From the NCBI RefSeq assembly GCF_000708675.1, contig NZ_JELR01000002.1:1876228-1940227 (forward strand): a stretch of 64,000 nt of DNA, written 5' to 3'. Shown here one piece after another: positions 57,176 through 64,000 of this stretch (position 1 is its first letter; each line of letters starts with the position of its first letter). The position numbers were made by a program, and so were the translations under genes. The notes under the pieces are model-generated. The model saw only the letters and a list, made by a program, of their open reading frames with translations. It ran no database searches and was not told where the DNA came from. The stretch comes from Microbulbifer sp. HZ11 (GTDB lineage Bacteria > Pseudomonadota > Gammaproteobacteria > Pseudomonadales > Cellvibrionaceae).

Positions 57176-57299
57176 GGTTAATCCTTTAATCTCGTTGGCT
57201 TATGGTAGAGTGCACGGCTCAGTATACAGGGGGTGCCAGTGGACAACAGGCGTCTCCGCAAGGATAGAAAACCGCAGGCAGCTAGAAAGGAGCGGAGTT

Positions 57300-58355
57300 G
57301 TGAGTGTCATCAAAGCGGCAATTGTGGGCGGAACTGGATATACCGGTGTAGAGCTGTTGCGCCTGCTGTCTGGCCATAACGGGGTGGAAGTGAGAGCGAT
57401 TACCTCCCGAGCCGAGTCGGGCACGCCAGTGGCGGAACTGTTTCCCAGCCTGCGCGGTCACTATGACCTGAAGTTCACCGCCCCCGATGTGGAGGAGCTT
57501 GCGGCCTGCGATGTGGTGTTTTTTGCTACCCCCCACGGCGTTGCCCAGGCTCAGGTGCCCGAGCTGATCGCACGTGGAGTGCGGGTGATCGACCTTTCCG
57601 CGGATTTTCGGCTACAGGATATCCCCACCTGGGAGAAGTGGTATGGACAGCAGCATGCCTGTCCCGAGTTGGCGGCTGAGGCAGTGTACGGATTGCCCGA
57701 AACCAACCGCACGCAAATTGCCGGAGCACAACTGATCGCCTGTCCCGGGTGCTATCCCACTGCGATCCAGCTCGGCTTCCTGCCGTTACTGGAAGAGGGG
57801 CTGGTGGAGACTAGGGGGCTGATCGCCAATGCGGCCAGCGGTGCCAGTGGCGCGGGCCGGCAGGGCAAAACCGATCTTCTGTTTGCGGAGAATAATGACA
57901 GCTTCCGGGCTTATGCGGCCGCGGGGCACCGCCACCTGCCGGAAATCGAGCAGGGGCTCGGGCGGGCAGCGGGTGGTCCAGTGGAGCTGACCTTTGTACC
58001 CCACCTGTTACCCATGGTGCGGGGTATTCACGCCACACTTTACGCAAGGCTCAAGGATGCCTCTGCTGCCGCTTCCGCGCAGGAGGCGCTGCAGGCACAG
58101 TTTGAGCAGCGCTACGCTGCCGAGCCGTTTGTCGATGTGATGCCTGCCGGCAGTCACCCGCAGACCCGCAGTGTAAAGGGGACCAATGTGTGCCGCGTGT
58201 CGGTAATGCGTCCTCAAGGGCGCGATACCGTGGTGGTGCTGTCGGTCATCGATAACCTGGCCAAGGGGGCGTCAGCACAGGCGATTCAGAACATGAATAT
58301 CATGTTTGGCTTAAATGAGAACCAGGGGCTAGAGAGCCCGGCACTGCTGCCTTAG
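57300..58355 (+). CDS. argC: N-acetyl-gamma-glutamyl-phosphate reductase
   Basis: 351 residues from a GTG at 57300 with AAGGAG upstream; the frame continues open to 56877 over the ClC gene but is not coding there. Third step of arginine synthesis. [18 protein letters not shown] binds NADPH, the catalytic Cys151 is in IACPGCYPT, and [18 protein letters not shown] is the second signature. First gene of the conserved argC-to-tyrS neighbourhood. Confidence 0.96.
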   Translation: MSVIKAAIVGGTGYTGVELLRLLSGHNGVEVRAITSRAESGTPVAELFPSLRGHYDLKFTAPDVEELAACDVVFFATPHGVAQAQVPELIARGVRVIDLSADFRLQDIPTWEKWYGQQHACPELAAEAVYGLPETNRTQIAGAQLIACPGCYPTAIQLGFLPLLEEGLVETRGLIANAASGASGAGRQGKTDLLFAENNDSFRAYAAAGHRHLPEIEQGLGRAAGGPVELTFVPHLLPMVRGIHATLYARLKDASAAASAQEALQAQFEQRYAAEPFVDVMPAGSHPQTRSVKGTNVCRVSVMRPQGRDTVVVLSVIDNLAKGASAQAIQNMNIMFGLNENQGLESPALLP

Positions 58356-58430
58356 AATCAAAGGCAGAGCACAAACAATAAAACACGCGACAGCAGCGAA
58401 TACTACATAGCGAAAACACGAATAGAACCC

Positions 58431-59171
58431 ATGGCCCGCAAAGTTAAAGGCAGCAAGCAGTACCGCATGAAGGTTGTGCCTCACCGGCCCATCCACGGCG
58501 TTTTTTCCGCGCTGGGGGTGAGCCTGCTGGTGTTGTCCACCAGTGCAGGCGCGTTCTTCGCCGGCCAGTATCAGCTGAGCAAAAGCCTGGATGAAAAGAC
58601 CCGGGCCCATGCTCGGGTGCTCGACGAGGTGGATCGCCTGCGTGCGGAAAATGAGACCCTGCGCGTGCGCGCCACAACCGCGGAGCAGTCGGTAGCCATC
58701 GGTGAACAGGCCAGTGAATCGGTGCGCGCTGAGTTGGTGGCGAAAGATAACCAGATCGCGGAGCTGCGGCAGGAAATTTCGTTCTATCGCGGCATCATGG
58801 CTCCCACTGAGGGGAGTGACGGAGTGTCCATCGGCCGCTTCAGCATCTCTGAATCCGGTGATCGTCGCTATCAGTATAAGCTGCTGGTTCAGCAGTCCGC
58901 TGCCCGCCACCAGTTGGTCACCGGGGCGGTGCGTTTCACCATTGTCGGACAGGTGGGAGGGGAAGCCCGGCGCTACGCCCTGGCAGATCTTTCACCGCAA
59001 GTGGAAAGCGAATCGATTCCGCTGCGATTCAAATATTTCCAGAACATTGAGGGAGAGCTACAGTTGCCGGAGGGCTTTGTGCCGGAAGGTGTGGAATTGT
59101 CGCTCAAATCCAGTAAGCGCAAAGGTTTCAGTATTGATCAGCGCTATGGCTGGCTGGTGCAGCAAAGTTGA
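58431..59171 (+). CDS. DUF6776-like membrane-anchored coiled-coil protein
   Basis: 246 residues. A basic N-terminus is followed by one membrane segment (GVFSALGVSLLVLSTSAGAF) and a coiled coil (about 52-122: LDEVDRLRAENETLRVRA, VAKDNQIAELRQEISFY). A beta-rich C-terminal domain follows. It matches the family found between argC and the bactofilin gene in pseudomonads. Function unknown; the location next to a bactofilin suggests envelope or cell-shape work (inference). Confidence 0.78.
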   Translation: MARKVKGSKQYRMKVVPHRPIHGVFSALGVSLLVLSTSAGAFFAGQYQLSKSLDEKTRAHARVLDEVDRLRAENETLRVRATTAEQSVAIGEQASESVRAELVAKDNQIAELRQEISFYRGIMAPTEGSDGVSIGRFSISESGDRRYQYKLLVQQSAARHQLVTGAVRFTIVGQVGGEARRYALADLSPQVESESIPLRFKYFQNIEGELQLPEGFVPEGVELSLKSSKRKGFSIDQRYGWLVQQS

Positions 59172-59241
59172 TTTGCTGATGGCGCTCTGGCGCTGGTGGA
59201 GGTACCAGCCTCCATCCAATTCATGAGGTTTCGGTTGAATT

Positions 59242-59679
59242 ATGTTGAAAAAGAAAGAGAAAACTATGGCTAGCACTGGTGGCAACAGCACAACTCTGAT
59301 CGCCCGTCACACTGAGGTGACCGGCGACCTGCATTTTCGCGGCAACCTGGTGGTTGAAGGCAAGGTGAAGGGCAATATCAGTGCGCACAGTGACACCGAC
59401 GCGCGCCTGCAGATCGTGGATGGCGGCACCATCGAGGGTGAAATCCGAGTTCCCAACGTAGTGGTCAACGGCAACGTGAAAGGCGATGTCCATGCCAGTG
59501 GTCATCTGGAGCTGGCCTCCAAGGCAATGGTAGAGGGCAACGTGCATTACAAACTGATTGAAATGGTCAAGGGTGCCCAGGTGAATGGCTCTCTGGTATC
59601 CAACGTCGAAGTGGACACTGCCGGCGAGACCCGCATGCTGGGTTACAATTCGGACGAAGTGATTACTGACGCAGAGTGA
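59242..59679 (+). CDS. Bactofilin
   Basis: 145 residues. The central right-handed beta-helix repeats are visible as spaced Gly/Val/hydrophobic steps (TEVTGDLHFRGNLVVEGKVK, GGTIEGEIRVPNVVVNGNVK, GHLELASKAMVEGNVHYK). Bactofilins self-assemble into membrane-associated filaments that localise cell-wall enzymes. Here the M23 endopeptidase gene mepM lies about 2 kb downstream, a recurring association. Confidence 0.93.
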   Translation: MLKKKEKTMASTGGNSTTLIARHTEVTGDLHFRGNLVVEGKVKGNISAHSDTDARLQIVDGGTIEGEIRVPNVVVNGNVKGDVHASGHLELASKAMVEGNVHYKLIEMVKGAQVNGSLVSNVEVDTAGETRMLGYNSDEVITDAE

Positions 59680-59808
59680 CCTGAGCGGCCCTGCTGGTGA
59701 AGCCCGGGAATTGGGACAATACTTGACCCATTTGCTGGGTTTTATCCATAATGCGCTCCGTCAGCGCCCACAATAGGGTAGGTGCTGCAAACTGTGTCGA
59801 GAAAGTCT

Positions 59809-60162
59809 ATGTCTGAAGCTGTTTCCTTTTCACCCGAACCTATCCAGGTGACCGAGCAGGCCGTTGCCAAGGTCAAGGGGCTGCTGGAAGAGGAAGGCAA
59901 TCCGGAACTGAAGCTACGGGTATTTGTGACCGGTGGCGGCTGTTCTGGCTTCCAGTACGGTTTTACCTTTGACGAGCTGGTGGCGGAAGACGACGCGATC
60001 GTCGAGAAAGACGGGATTCAGGTACTGGTCGACGCCATGAGCTACCCGTATCTGGTGGGGGCCAGCGTGGATTACGAAGAGGGGCTGTCCGGTTCCCGCT
60101 TTGTCGTGCAGAATCCGAATGCATCATCCACCTGTGGCTGCGGCTCCTCTTTTTCCATTTGA
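59809..60162 (+). CDS. erpA: A-type iron-sulfur carrier ErpA
   Basis: 117 residues from ATG 59809 ([11 protein letters not shown]); ATG/CTG starts further up are not needed. The three cluster-binding Cys are Cys45 (GGGCSGFQY), Cys109 and Cys111 (STCGCGSSF). Delivers Fe-S clusters to apo-enzymes such as those of isoprenoid synthesis. Convergent with anmK. Confidence 0.95.
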   Translation: MSEAVSFSPEPIQVTEQAVAKVKGLLEEEGNPELKLRVFVTGGGCSGFQYGFTFDELVAEDDAIVEKDGIQVLVDAMSYPYLVGASVDYEEGLSGSRFVVQNPNASSTCGCGSSFSI

Positions 60163-60193
60163 GGTCATCGCCGGTTACCCCTTCCCAGGCTAC

Positions 60194-61306
60194 TCAGGCC
60201 GGGAATATACCCCCGAGAATCGTTTCTTTGGCTGCCCCGGTCACAGCGGGGCAGTTCCCCGTGAGGCCCTGTATGGTCTGGTGTGCCAGCCAGGCGAAGC
60301 CGGCTCCCTCCACCCAGTCCGCGTCAATTCCGTAGTGATCCGTTGGTGATACCGTCCAGGTGGGTAGCCGCCGGCGTATTCGATCCATGAGGTCACTATT
60401 GCGTGCTCCCCCGCCACAGACCAGCAGTTCACCGCCGCGGGCAAATTCGTGCACACCGTTGGCGATAGTTGCCGCTGTCACTTCCGCGAGCGTGGCCTGA
60501 ACATCCGCTGGAGTTACTTCGAGGCCGGCGCTGGCGCGTTCCAGCCAGCTTGGGTTGAAAGCCTCCCGGCCGGTGCTCTTCGGGGCAGGCGCGGCAAAAA
60601 AGGGATCGTTCAGCAGGCGATTGAGCAGCTCCGGCTGAGGGTTGCCGCTTGCGGCCCAGGCGCCATCGGCGTCGTAGGCTTCACCCTTGTGCAGCTTTAC
60701 CCAGTAATCCAATAGTGCATTTCCCGGCCCCGTATCGTATCCCCGTACGCCGCCTGCTGCGGCCAATTCGGTGATATTCGCCATTCCGCCAATATTTACC
60801 ACCGCTCGGTCGCGATCGGTGCGGAACACGGCATTGTGAAATGCGGGCATCAGCGGAGCACCCTGTCCGCCGAGGGCCATATCGCGACGGCGGAAATCCG
60901 CGACGGTCGTGATTCCGGTAATGGCTGCGATTGTGTTGGGATCACCGAGTTGGAGGGAGAATGGAGTAGAGACTGAGCCCGGCGGACGGTGACGCACGGT
61001 CTGGCCGTGGCTGCCAATGGCGCGCACCGCCTCCGGTTTGACGTTGGCTTCGCGCAGCACCTCGAGGGTCGCGGCGGCAAACTCCTCACCCAGTTGCCGA
61101 TCCAGCTGGCCGGCGCGGTCCAGCTCCGAAGGGCCCGGTGCGCAGAGTGCCAGAATCGCTTCGCGCATTTCTGCGGAAATCGGATGCCCAATCGCGGCGC
61201 GGGTATTGCACTGCAGGCCGTCTCCGGCCTGGGTAAATTCCACCAGCACCGCATCGATACAGTCGACGCTGGTGCCGGACATCAGGCCAATATAAAGGTC
61301 CGTCAT
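60194..61306 (-). CDS. anmK: Anhydro-N-acetylmuramic acid kinase
   Basis: 370 residues. YIGLMSGTSVDCIDAVLVEF, AIGSHGQTVRHRPPGS, NIGGMANITELAAAG, GYDTGPGNALLD and LLVCGGGARNSDLMDRI match AnmK. It phosphorylates and opens 1,6-anhydroMurNAc recovered from peptidoglycan turnover. Its start abuts the mepM stop (61306/61307), so it is co-transcribed with that peptidoglycan hydrolase. Confidence 0.95.
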   Translation of the reverse strand: MTDLYIGLMSGTSVDCIDAVLVEFTQAGDGLQCNTRAAIGHPISAEMREAILALCAPGPSELDRAGQLDRQLGEEFAAATLEVLREANVKPEAVRAIGSHGQTVRHRPPGSVSTPFSLQLGDPNTIAAITGITTVADFRRRDMALGGQGAPLMPAFHNAVFRTDRDRAVVNIGGMANITELAAAGGVRGYDTGPGNALLDYWVKLHKGEAYDADGAWAASGNPQPELLNRLLNDPFFAAPAPKSTGREAFNPSWLERASAGLEVTPADVQATLAEVTAATIANGVHEFARGGELLVCGGGARNSDLMDRIRRRLPTWTVSPTDHYGIDADWVEGAGFAWLAHQTIQGLTGNCPAVTGAAKETILGGIFPA

Positions 61307-62686
61307 TCAGTTTACGGAGTCCTTTTCTTCGTCGGTCTGTGCCAGCGCGGGCTGCTCAAAGCGCTCGAGCTGGGCGATCAGGGGTTGAGTCTGTGCCAGG
61401 AAACGATCCATTTCTGCAGCGGCCACCGCTTTGGCTTTGGGTAGCTTGCGCACGATAGTGGCCGGATTGCGGTGATGACCATCTACAAGGAATTCATAGT
61501 GCAAGTGCGGTCCGGTAGCGTAACCGGTGGAGCCCACGGTGCCGATCACCTGGCGCTGCTTGACCCGTTGTCCACGCTTGACCGCGCGCTTGTGCAGATG
61601 CAGGTAGCGGGTAATGTAGCGCTCGCCGTGCTGGATAAATACATAATTGCCGTTGGCCTTGCTGTAGCCCGCCTTGATCACACGGCCGTCACCGGCGGAA
61701 TAAACCGGGGTGCCTCGAGGAGCTGCGTAATCGGTGCCGTTGTGCGGGCGTCGGGTCTTGAAAATCGGGTGTAGGCGGCGTGGATTGAAATGAGAGCTGA
61801 TCCGGCCAATATCCACAGGGGTGCGGATAAACGCCTTGCGCATGCTCTTGCCATCTGGCGTGTAGTAATTGATATCGCCGTTGCTGTCGATATAGCGCAC
61901 CGCGCTGAAGGTTTTCCCCTGATTGGTGAAGGTCACTGCCTGGATGGCGCCGTTACCGATCTTTTCACCGTCGAGAAATTCCTCATCAAATATCACGCTG
62001 AACTTGTCGCCCTTGCGAATATCCAGTGCGAAATCGATATCCGAACCGAAAATGTCGGCCATCTCCATTATCAGGTTGTTGCTCAGGCCCGCCTTGCTGC
62101 CGTCAACAAACAGGGAACTCTGAATCTCCGCCTGGCGAAATGCGGTGTAGCGCTCTGGATCGCGCTGGTGGAGTGCGTACTTGTACTCATCGGAGCTGTC
62201 GCGACTGAACTCGACCTTGCTCAGGCGGTCGCGGTGGAGTTCGAGGGTTTGCAGGCTGCCGTCGCCATCGATTTGAAAGGTGAGCTCTTCCCCTGGTACC
62301 AGCTTGGCCAGCTGTTTGGCCTCTTTGCCACTGGCAAGCAGCTGATACATTTCGGCGCTACTTATACCGGCGCGCTGGAATAGGTCGGAAAGTGTGTCGC
62401 CGTTGCGTACAGTCTCCTGAACTACGCGCAGCCCCTCCATCACGCTAGGGCTCTCGGATGGCGCGGCTACTGTCTCGGCAGGTGCCGCCGGCAGGGGCTG
62501 TTCGGAGGATTCTGGCAGGCTCAAGGTGACCGGGAGCGCGGTGCGCTTGGCTTCCACTTCCGGCGGGGAGACAAACAGTGCCAGAGCCAGTGCGAAACTT
62601 GCCACTCCAGCCGCCAAGGCGTGAGTACGCGGGAAATACCTGCCCATGGCGCCCAGTAGGCGCGGGTTCTTGCGTCGATTTTGCAT
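61307..62686 (-). CDS. mepM: M23-family murein endopeptidase (MepM-like)
   Basis: 459 residues from ATG 62686. An N-terminal membrane anchor (HALAAGVASFALALALFV) is followed by an OapA/LysM-like region (VRNGDTLSDLFQRAGISSAE). The C-terminal LytM domain has zinc ligands in HNGTDYAAPRGTPVY, RYLHLHK and GPHLHYEF. It cleaves peptide cross-links in peptidoglycan. The palindrome TTCTATATAGAA at 62689-62700 lies 2 bp before the start codon, so the leader may be very short. Confidence 0.92.
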   Translation of the reverse strand: MQNRRKNPRLLGAMGRYFPRTHALAAGVASFALALALFVSPPEVEAKRTALPVTLSLPESSEQPLPAAPAETVAAPSESPSVMEGLRVVQETVRNGDTLSDLFQRAGISSAEMYQLLASGKEAKQLAKLVPGEELTFQIDGDGSLQTLELHRDRLSKVEFSRDSSDEYKYALHQRDPERYTAFRQAEIQSSLFVDGSKAGLSNNLIMEMADIFGSDIDFALDIRKGDKFSVIFDEEFLDGEKIGNGAIQAVTFTNQGKTFSAVRYIDSNGDINYYTPDGKSMRKAFIRTPVDIGRISSHFNPRRLHPIFKTRRPHNGTDYAAPRGTPVYSAGDGRVIKAGYSKANGNYVFIQHGERYITRYLHLHKRAVKRGQRVKQRQVIGTVGSTGYATGPHLHYEFLVDGHHRNPATIVRKLPKAKAVAAAEMDRFLAQTQPLIAQLERFEQPALAQTDEEKDSVN

Positions 62687-63058
62687 GATTCTATATAGAA
62701 GTAGCGCTGACTGTGATTGTTGTGTAGTTCTGGGTCTGGGATCGATGGCGCGCAAGCTGCCGCCTAAAAAACGAACACAGGGGCGACTTTATAACAAAAT
62801 TACCGCCGTGGTTCACGGAGTAATTGACCTGTCTGTCCATGATTCGGTTCCTCGCTCGCGGGAGAAAGTCGACGCGTTAACTGGTGTGGCGGCAGGCTTG
62901 GTAAACCCTTCCTTGCTGCGCCGCTCGATTGTGTCTGGGCCCCGCCTCCGCTTGTATTTACCGCAGGATTCGGTACATTTGCAGCCCGATTTTTCGCCGC
63001 TGGAACCCTCTTCCGCGGCAATCCAAAGCTCAATATCAATTTACCGCAAGGGGATACC
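62687..63058. other. Divergent intergenic region between mepM and tyrS
   Basis: 372 bp without a supported gene. Contains the 12-bp palindrome TTCTATATAGAA at 62689-62700, which includes a -10-like TATATAG for mepM. A segment at 62889-62930 (GGTAAACCCTTCCTTG) faintly resembles the hairpin-family motif but has no arms. No clear tyrS promoter seen. Confidence 0.45.
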
Positions 63059-64000
63059 ATGGCCGTAGTGGATGCGACACTGCTGGACGATCTCACCCGC
63101 CGCGGGTTGGTCAATCAGGCCACCGGCGACGGCGAACTGGAACAGCATCTGGCAGAAGCAAGTCGCACTCTCTATTGCGGCTTTGACCCAACGGCAGATT
63201 CCCTACATATAGGCAGTCTAGTCCCGCTGCTGACACTCAAGAGGTTTCAGGCGGCAGGACATCGGCCGATTGCGTTGGTTGGCGGCGCAACCGGCCTTAT
63301 TGGCGACCCTTCCTTCAAAGCACAGGAGCGCTCCCTGAATACACCCGACGTCGTTTCCAGTTGGGTGGAAAAGATCAAAGCGCAGGTCAGCGCGTTTGTA
63401 GACTTCGATGCTGGTGATAACAGCGCCCTAGTCGCAAATAACCTCGATTGGACCCGGGACCTGAATGTGCTCGACTTCCTGCGGGATGTCGGTAAGCATT
63501 TTTCGGTCAACAACATGGTGAACAAGGAGTCTGTGAAGCAGCGGATTCAGCGCGAAGGTGAGGGGATCTCCTTTACGGAGTTCGCCTACATATTGCTGCA
63601 GTCCATGGACTTCTCCGAGTTGTACAAGCGCCACGAATGTACCCTGCAGATCGGCGGCTCTGACCAGTGGGGTAACATCACTGGTGGCGTTGACCTGACC
63701 CGCCGTCAGCATCGTGGCAAGGTGTTTGGCCTGACCCTGCCGTTGGTTACCAAAGCGGATGGCACCAAATTCGGTAAAACCGAGAGCGGAACTATCTGGC
63801 TGGACCCGAAGCGGACCTCGCCCTACGCCTTCTATCAGTTTTGGTTGAATACCGCCGATGCGGATGTGTACAAATTCCTTAAGTACTTCACATTTCTCAG
63901 TGTCGATGAGATTGATGCGCTGGAGCAGGCGGATGCCGAGCGCGCCGGGAAGCCGGAAGCCCAGGGGGTTCTGGCAAAAGAAGTCACACGCCTTGTGCAT
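63059..64000 (+). CDS. tyrS: Tyrosyl-tRNA synthetase (partial, runs off right edge)
   Basis: 314 codons from ATG 63059 (AAGGGG upstream) to the window edge without a stop. Class I synthetase: [19 protein letters not shown] contains the HIGH-like motif, [15 protein letters not shown] binds tyrosine, and [13 protein letters not shown] is the KFGKT form of KMSKS. The catalytic domain is complete; the C-terminal S4-type domain is outside the window. End of the conserved argC-tyrS group. Confidence 0.95.
   Translation, partial: MAVVDATLLDDLTRRGLVNQATGDGELEQHLAEASRTLYCGFDPTADSLHIGSLVPLLTLKRFQAAGHRPIALVGGATGLIGDPSFKAQERSLNTPDVVSSWVEKIKAQVSAFVDFDAGDNSALVANNLDWTRDLNVLDFLRDVGKHFSVNNMVNKESVKQRIQREGEGISFTEFAYILLQSMDFSELYKRHECTLQIGGSDQWGNITGGVDLTRRQHRGKVFGLTLPLVTKADGTKFGKTESGTIWLDPKRTSPYAFYQFWLNTADADVYKFLKYFTFLSVDEIDALEQADAERAGKPEAQGVLAKEVTRLVH

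Noticed and set aside
62889..62930. Motif-like GGTAAACCCTTCCTTG as another hairpin element
   Set aside because: No complementary arms or inner hairpin could be found around it.

Overview
The window is a gene-dense, roughly 58-60% G+C chromosomal segment of a free-living gammaproteobacterium. The gene order fits a marine Cellvibrionales-type organism (Microbulbifer or a relative). This is inferred from gene content and order (for example dsbD-aroQ-accB-accC-prmA-DUF3426-dusB-fis-purH-purD and argC-DUF6776-bactofilin-erpA-anmK-mepM-tyrS, orders also known from pseudomonads) and from the load of exported proteases and a large TonB-dependent receptor. No database search was possible. Both window edges cut genes: a zinc metalloprotease lipoprotein on the left and tyrS on the right.

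1-15 kb is mostly envelope and accessory: an exported metalloprotease, a periplasmic peroxiredoxin, a YggN-like protein, a TonB-dependent receptor, a Tat-exported aminotransferase, a TauE/SafE permease, a large zinc metalloprotease, a decayed subtilisin-PKD gene, and a transglutaminase / DUF350 / SPFH-lipoprotein group. 15-26 kb holds a globin, pgk-fba, an intact subtilisin lipoprotein, an alpha/beta hydrolase, rarD, serA and a fumarylacetoacetase-family enzyme.

26-40 kb is a long run of minus-strand housekeeping genes: coq7, purD, purH, fis, dusB, a DUF3426 protein, prmA, accC, accB, aroQ and dsbD. 40-50 kb carries small exported proteins (including a PCu(A)C copper chaperone with a His tail), a GGDEF/EAL protein, adenosine kinase, PBP1b (mrcB), a winged-helix/membrane/receiver-like regulator and a small LuxR-type regulator. 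49-57 kb is rich in tetrapyrrole genes (hemB, hemL, hemJ), with a GntR-BenE pair, a divergent thiD and a ClC channel. 57-64 kb is the argC-to-tyrS cluster.

The most unusual signal is a dispersed family of 89-154 bp long-hairpin elements in intergenic gaps between 26.0 and 43.7 kb (eight copies, A-H, plus a weaker ninth candidate at 5.7 kb). Each has about 30-bp outer arms whose sequence differs between copies but is complementary within a copy. Inside lie an asymmetric conserved motif around CAGGGATG and, in most copies, an inner hairpin whose loop repeats that core. Arms, motif and inner hairpin occur in different combinations, which suggests module exchange. I do not recognise this family by name. 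One copy creates a false N-terminal extension of the prmA reading frame.
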